Shown: piece by piece, positions 20,966-24,753 of the stretch
Position numbering within the stretch: position 1 is the stretch's first letter
Layout: each line of letters starts with the position of its first letter
DNA from: an uncultured Collinsella sp.
GTDB lineage: Bacteria > Actinomycetota > Coriobacteriia > Coriobacteriales > Coriobacteriaceae
Assembly: GCA_900549085.1 (NCBI GenBank)
Contig: URMO01000026.1
Coordinates: forward strand, 1-24,753
Direction: 5' to 3'
Length of the DNA: 24,753 nt
Notes under the pieces: model-generated
Databases searched by the model: none
Seen by the model: the letters and a program-made list of their open reading frames with translations, nothing else
Told to the model about the DNA's origin: nothing
Position numbers and translations under genes: made by a program

Positions 20966-22108
20966 GTGGTTAAGGCACTCAAGATTGAGATATTCCTGCT
21001 ATGCATGATTGTTCTTATCGGGCTTGCCGCACGAAGCCGCCGCTCCTTGTTCTCGAGCACCCAGCAGCTTCTGTTTAGCATGCTGGGCTACACGTCTGCA
21101 GCCTACATTTTCTTCGATATGATCTGGACGCTCTCGGACGGCGTGAGCACTCCTGTAGGCATCACGGCCAACTGGATTTCCAACGCGGTCTCGTTTTCGC
21201 TGTTCGCCATCGCGTGCCTCATTTGGTTTTTCTATTCCGAGACAGTGCAGGGCTCACGCCTTTTGACCGCGCGCTATAGGGTGGCGCTCGTGACGTTGCC
21301 AACCGTATTGGTGGTCGTGCTGGCATTTACCAGCTACTGGACGCACACTATGTTCTATATCGATGCACAGGGCGTATATCGTCGCGGAGCGCTTTATATG
21401 ATTCAGCCTATCGTTAGCTACTGCTACATCATATATACGTCTTTGCATGCCTTTATTCAGACTCGAAAAGTCGAAAGTCTGCAAAAGAAGGCCATTTATC
21501 GCACCCTCGCCTTTTTTGCGGTTCCCGCTCTGGTGGGCGGTACCTTCCAGGTTTTGTTTTCGGTACCGGGCCTTTGTGTCGGTATAACGCTGAGCATCCT
21601 GCTGCTCTACATCATCTACCAGGAGCAGCTGATCTCGACCGACCCGTTGACTGGCCTCAACAATCGCAACCGTTTTGAGACCTATATGCTGTCGCTCTTT
21701 TCAAATGTGGATCAGGCCGAAGATATGTATCTGCTTATGATGGACGCTGACGGCTTTAAGCAGATTAACGACCGGTATGGACATGTGGAGGGCGATCATG
21801 CCCTCCAGGTCATATCTGCTACGCTCAAAGAGGTTTGCTCGGCGTCTGGTGGCTTTATCGCACGTTATGGCGGCGATGAGTTTGTGGTGCTTCAAAAGGC
21901 GACGGCGGAGCAGGACATCATGCGTCTGTGCGCGGCAATCAGCGACGAGCTCGCGCGCGCCGAGGTCCCGTATCTGTTGCGGATGTCCATCGGCTACGCA
22001 CAGGTTGGTGATGGCGTCGATACCTGGCAAGACTTGCTTCGCGCTGCCGACGCGGAGCTCTACCGCGTAAAGCGCGAGAAGAAGAAAGCCGGCGTCCAGA
22101 TACGCTAG
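20966..22108 (+). CDS. Membrane-bound diguanylate cyclase (GGDEF)
   Basis: A 380-aa protein with about seven N-terminal membrane helices (to about residue 215) and a C-terminal GGDEF domain starting at DPLTGLNNRNRF (about 224). The active site GGDEF is intact (residues 302-306, in RYGGDEFVVL), so it should make cyclic di-GMP from GTP. The product-inhibition I-site RxxD, expected just upstream of the active site, is absent (SASGG instead). The N-terminal helices may sense an envelope or small-molecule signal, unknown which. The GTG at 20966 was chosen because AAGGGA lies about nine bases upstream; a TTG at 20948 in the same frame has no such site. It is flanked by unrelated genes on either side. 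Confidence 0.87.
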   Translation: MVKALKIEIFLLCMIVLIGLAARSRRSLFSSTQQLLFSMLGYTSAAYIFFDMIWTLSDGVSTPVGITANWISNAVSFSLFAIACLIWFFYSETVQGSRLLTARYRVALVTLPTVLVVVLAFTSYWTHTMFYIDAQGVYRRGALYMIQPIVSYCYIIYTSLHAFIQTRKVESLQKKAIYRTLAFFAVPALVGGTFQVLFSVPGLCVGITLSILLLYIIYQEQLISTDPLTGLNNRNRFETYMLSLFSNVDQAEDMYLLMMDADGFKQINDRYGHVEGDHALQVISATLKEVCSASGGFIARYGGDEFVVLQKATAEQDIMRLCAAISDELARAEVPYLLRMSIGYAQVGDGVDTWQDLLRAADAELYRVKREKKKAGVQIR

Positions 22109-22135
22109 AAAAAAAAGCGAACGCTGGCGTGCGTT
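22109..22135 (-). terminator. Terminator downstream of the EamA gene
   Basis: On the minus strand a short 5-bp stem (AACGC/GCGTT) with a 6-nt loop is followed, after three bases, by eight T residues. It is placed to end leftward transcripts from the EamA gene, about 75 bases after its stop. The stem is short, so confidence is moderate. Confidence 0.45.
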
Positions 22136-22209
22136 GCGGCCCTCAGCTCACCGATGTACTCCATTAAGCTAAAGCATGTGAATCCCCTCGACTAAATAAG
22201 GGCGGTTCG

Positions 22210-23145
22210 TTAGGCCTTTTTGGGTTTGTTGACGATGATGATGCCGCCGCAGACCAACAGCAGGGCAACGATGACGGTAACGGGGCTCGTGCCAGCGCCC
22301 TCGCCGAGCAGCAGCGCGCTCAGCACCACACCAAAGACGGGGTTCATAAACCCAAAGACCGAGACGCGGCTGACGGGGTTGACGGCAAGCAGGCGCGACC
22401 ACAGCGAGTAGGCGACCGCGGAGATAAGCGCCATGTAGATGATGAGCGCGATGGCGGGGGCAATCGCCGTGGGGGAGAGTGCGCCACCCATCAAAAAGCC
22501 GATGGCGGTGAGGACCAGGCCGCCGACCAAGAACTGCCACCCGGCAAGCAAGACGCCGTCGTGCTCGCGCGAGAAGATACCGATCAGGCAGGTCGAAAGG
22601 GCACCCGCGACGGTGGAGGCCAGGATAAAGCCCTCGCCGTCGAGCGCAAAGCCAAAGGTGCCGTCCGCGCCCGAAAGGTTGACGAGCGCGACGCCGGCAA
22701 AGCCCAGTATACAGCCAAGCACCTTGGCCATATCGAGCTTCTCGGTGCGAAATGCCAGGGCGGCAAAGAGGATGGCTAGGAAGTTGGCGCTGGCCTCGAT
22801 GATGGAACTCGACATGGCGCTGGCGCGCGAGAGTCCCAGGTAGAAAAAGAAGTACTGCCCGATAGTCTGGAAGAGTGACAAGACAAAGATGGGCTTGATG
22901 TCACGAGCCTGCGGAATGAGGGGGCGGCGTTGGGCCGCACTCATCCCAACGATAACCAGGGCGCCGGCAAGCGTGAAGCGCAAGCCCGCAAAGAGCAGCT
23001 GTGAGGCGCTATCGTGAGCGGGGATGCCAAAGAGCCCGTAACCGATCTTGATGCAGGGGAAAGCCGACCCCCAGAGCGCACAGCAGACGAGACAGCCCAG
23101 GATGAGTCCGGGCAGGGTGGCGAGATACGGCTTGCGGCTTTCCAT
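22210..23145 (-). CDS. EamA-family (DMT) transporter
   Basis: A 311-aa membrane protein with about ten helices in two homologous halves, the EamA/RhaT drug/metabolite transporter fold. Visible signatures include ALWGSAFPCIKIGY in the first helix, AGLRFTLAGALVI, YLGLSRASAMSSSIIEASANFLAILFAAL and, in the second half, FGFMNPVFGVVLSALLLGEG. It likely exports a metabolite such as an amino acid or purine-like compound; the substrate is unknown. The ATG at 23145 has an AGGAAGGA site four to five bases upstream; the frame is open a little further but without such a site. A terminator separates it from the PurL-like frame upstream. Confidence 0.85.
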   Translation of the reverse strand: MESRKPYLATLPGLILGCLVCCALWGSAFPCIKIGYGLFGIPAHDSASQLLFAGLRFTLAGALVIVGMSAAQRRPLIPQARDIKPIFVLSLFQTIGQYFFFYLGLSRASAMSSSIIEASANFLAILFAALAFRTEKLDMAKVLGCILGFAGVALVNLSGADGTFGFALDGEGFILASTVAGALSTCLIGIFSREHDGVLLAGWQFLVGGLVLTAIGFLMGGALSPTAIAPAIALIIYMALISAVAYSLWSRLLAVNPVSRVSVFGFMNPVFGVVLSALLLGEGAGTSPVTVIVALLLVCGGIIIVNKPKKA

Positions 23146-23170
23146 GATGTCCTTCCTACATGTGCGAAGC

Positions 23171-23207
23171 AAAAAAGAACCCGCCACTGGGTGTGCCGGT
23201 GGCGGGT
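23171..23207 (-). terminator. Terminator of the PurL-type gene
   Basis: On the minus strand a perfect 9-bp stem (ACCCGCCAC with GTGGCGGGT) and an 11-nt loop are followed by TCTTTTTT, a standard rho-independent terminator. It lies about 37 bases after the PurL stop and ends about 25 bases before the EamA start. Confidence 0.75.
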
Positions 23208-23223
23208 GTTGTTACCCGAGGGG

Positions 23224-23229
23224 ATTGTA
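23224..23229 (-). promoter_or_regulatory. Candidate -10 box for the EamA gene
   Basis: TACAAT on the minus strand lies between the PurL stop and the terminator. A start near 23217 would give a leader of about 72 nt that includes the terminator hairpin. The segment CGGGT-AACAAC-ACCCG can pair instead with the first terminator arm, so it could act as an antiterminator. No good -35 box is seen. Confidence 0.3.
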
Positions 23230-23243
23230 CCCGATGGGACGCA

Positions 23244-24752
23244 TTAAGCGAAGTAGGCCACGCCGCTCTCAAAGATCGGCATGAACTTATCGCCGGGGAC
23301 ATGCTCGGGCACGTTGCGGTACAGGTTGTCGCCGCGGCGCTCGGCATGGCCCATCTTGCCCAGGACGCGGCCGTCGGGGCTCGTGATGCCCTCGATGGCG
23401 AGTACGGAGCCGTTGGGGTTGACGGAAAGATCCATGCTCGGCTTGCCGTCCTCGCCCACGTACTGCGTGGCGACCTGGCCGTTGGCGATCAGCTGGGTGA
23501 GCACCTCGTCATTGGCGACAAAGCGGCCCTCGCCGTGGCTGATGGCGACGGTGTAGGGGTCGTCGAGGCTGCACTGCGACAGCCACGGGGACAGGTTGGA
23601 CGAGATGCGGGTGCGCACCAGGCGGCTCTGATGGCGACCGATGGTGTTGAACGTCAGCGTGGGCGCATCGGGCGTGGCGTCGACGATGTCGCCGTAGGGC
23701 ACCAGGCCGAGCTTGATCAGAGCCTGGAAGCCGTTGCAGATGCCCAGCATCAGACCATCGCGGGCCTTGAGCAGATCGCGGACTGCCTCGGTGACCTCGG
23801 GAGCGCGGAAGAACGCCGTGATGAACTTGGCGGAGCCATCGGGCTCGTCGCCGCCCGAGAAGCCGCCGGGGATCATGACGATCTGGCTTGCACGGATGCG
23901 GCGGGCAAGCTCGTGGGTGCTCTCGGCGACGGCCTCGGGCGTGAGGTTGTTGATCACGAAGGTGTCGGCCTCGGCGCCGGCGGCGCGGAAAGCACGGGCG
24001 CTATCGTACTCGCAGTTGTTGCCGGGGAACACGGGGATTACCACGCGCGGGCGGGCGATCTTGGCGCCGCCGTACACGTGGATATCCTTGGCACGGAAGT
24101 CGATGGTCTCGACCTCGGCGGTCTCGCCGGCGCTGCGGTAGGCAAAGACGCCCTCGATGCCGCTCTCCCAGGCCTCCTGGAGCTCGGAGAGCTCAATGAC
24201 CTCGGAACCGGTGTCGATAACATAGCCCTCGACGGTGGTGCCCAGGGGCTCGACGACAACGCCGTCGGCGACCTTGGGCAGCTCGGCGTCCTCGGCGAGC
24301 TCGACGATAAAGCTGCCATAGAGCGGGGTGAAGAGGCTCTCCACGTCCACGTCCTCGGCAAGCTCGATACCGATCTGGTTGCCGACACACATCTTAAAGA
24401 GGCTCTCGGCGCCGCAGCCGTAGCCGGGCGTGGAGACGGCCAGGGCGTCGCCAGTAGCAGTGAGCGCCTCGACGGCGTCAAACGCGGCGAGCAGCTGCTG
24501 GGCGTCGGGGCGGTAGTCCTGGCCATAGGTGGCGGGGGCGATGCGGACGACGCGGTGCGTCAGGCCCTTGAATTCGGGGGAGACGGCGCGCGCCGCGCGG
24601 CCCACGGCGAACTCCATCACCATGACGGGCAGGCCCAGGATGACGAGGAACACGAGGTACATCAGCACAAACGCCGCGCCGCCGTACTCGCCCGTGATGT
24701 AGGGGAAGCGCCACACGTTGCCCAAACCGATGGCGCACCCCGCGGAAATCAA
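23244..24752 (-). CDS. purL: Chimeric frame: symporter N-terminus joined to C-terminal PurL
   Basis: One open frame of 502 codons that runs off the right edge. Its first 50 or so residues are a sodium:neurotransmitter symporter. From SPEFKG on, about 450 residues are the C-terminal third of single-chain formylglycinamidine ribonucleotide synthase (PurL), which makes FGAM from FGAR, ATP and glutamine in purine synthesis. The PurL part contains the end of the synthetase domain (GYGCGAESLFKMCVGNQIG) and a complete glutaminase domain: VFPGNNCEYDSARAF, the nucleophile in LGICNGFQAL (Cys339), and His469/Glu471 in MGHAERRGDN. The roughly 790 residues that normally precede this part are missing. This is more likely a broken or mis-joined purL than a working fusion. 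A terminator follows the stop. Confidence 0.8.
   Translation of the reverse strand: MISAGCAIGLGNVWRFPYITGEYGGAAFVLMYLVFLVILGLPVMVMEFAVGRAARAVSPEFKGLTHRVVRIAPATYGQDYRPDAQQLLAAFDAVEALTATGDALAVSTPGYGCGAESLFKMCVGNQIGIELAEDVDVESLFTPLYGSFIVELAEDAELPKVADGVVVEPLGTTVEGYVIDTGSEVIELSELQEAWESGIEGVFAYRSAGETAEVETIDFRAKDIHVYGGAKIARPRVVIPVFPGNNCEYDSARAFRAAGAEADTFVINNLTPEAVAESTHELARRIRASQIVMIPGGFSGGDEPDGSAKFITAFFRAPEVTEAVRDLLKARDGLMLGICNGFQALIKLGLVPYGDIVDATPDAPTLTFNTIGRHQSRLVRTRISSNLSPWLSQCSLDDPYTVAISHGEGRFVANDEVLTQLIANGQVATQYVGEDGKPSMDLSVNPNGSVLAIEGITSPDGRVLGKMGHAERRGDNLYRNVPEHVPGDKFMPIFESGVAYFA
24585..24601. other. Junction with overlapping GC palindromes
   Basis: The change from symporter to PurL sequence falls at about this site. 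It consists of two overlapping 10-bp palindromes, GGCGCGCGCC (24585-24594) and GCCGCGCGGC (24592-24601). Short GC-rich palindromes are common break or template-switch points, and equally common at assembly mis-joins. The exact base of the change cannot be fixed because residues near it (GRAARA) could belong to either protein. Confidence 0.5.
24602..24752 (-). pseudogene. Sodium:neurotransmitter symporter fragment (first two helices)
   Basis: This end segment reads SAGCAIGLGNVWRFPYITGE, then a hydrophobic second helix ending in VMEFAVGR. The GNVWRFPY motif of helix 1, which coordinates sodium and substrate in LeuT-type transporters, is unmistakable. A full transporter has 11-12 helices; here it stops after the second. 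The true start lies beyond the window; a TTG at the edge is not a credible start. If the junction is an assembly error, this stretch does not belong next to purL. Confidence 0.7.
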
Positions 24753-24753
24753 G

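Noticed and set aside
22140..22205. tRNA-like wording between the diguanylate cyclase and EamA genes (a D-arm-like GCTCA/GAGC stretch)
   Set aside because: No acceptor stem, anticodon arm or TTC arm can be folded on either strand, so no tRNA is called.
1..24753. CRISPR arrays, insertion sequences, integrases or prophage genes
   Set aside because: No regularly spaced repeats, transposase or integrase motifs were seen; the defence cassette sits among ordinary chromosomal genes.

Overview
The window looks like chromosomal DNA from a high-GC, low-complexity gut actinobacterium of the Coriobacteriia. A Collinsella-like host is the best guess. This rests on GC-rich coding sequence, frequent GTG starts with clear Shine-Dalgarno sites, a sortase-type LAQTG protein, a lactate dehydrogenase-Etf operon and a single-chain clostridial-type PurL. 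No rRNA, tRNA, CRISPR array, integrase or transposase is visible. Both ends cut through genes, so the window may be a whole contig.

Layout, left to right. (1) 1-1051: the tail of an unidentified protein, then a membrane-anchored DUF4097 repeat protein, closed by a terminator. (2) 1150-3936: an Elp3-type radical SAM/GNAT tRNA-modification enzyme followed directly by a membrane-anchored spermidine-synthase-fold protein. (3) 3963-9581, minus strand: three genes (TerB-domain protein, BrxD-like ATPase, Lhr-like DEVH helicase) matching the composition and order of the Shango anti-phage system. An extended -10 promoter precedes the first gene, and a structured 116-bp gap separates the last two. (4) 9670-10386, minus: a DUF554 membrane protein. 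(5) 10505-13690, minus: a five-gene operon of mostly exported proteins of unknown function, including an 85-aa LAQTG sorting-signal protein. (6) 14036-17661, plus: FAD-linked 2-hydroxyacid (lactate) dehydrogenase, EtfB, and EtfA with an N-terminal two-cluster ferredoxin domain. This is the arrangement of electron-confurcating lactate dehydrogenase.

(7) 17658-18470, minus: an HD-domain hydrolase whose stop codon overlaps that of etfA. (8) 18608-19613: AzlC/AzlD branched-chain amino acid exporter. (9) 19756-20778: KdgT-type 2-keto-3-deoxygluconate permease, followed by two hairpins. (10) 20966-22108: a seven-helix membrane diguanylate cyclase. (11) 22210-23145, minus: an EamA/DMT transporter. 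(12) 23244-24752, minus: an open reading frame that joins the start of a sodium:neurotransmitter symporter to the last third of PurL. This is probably a mis-join or rearrangement and should be checked.

The strongest items for follow-up are the Shango cassette, the exported five-gene operon, the confurcating-type lactate dehydrogenase and the symporter/PurL junction.
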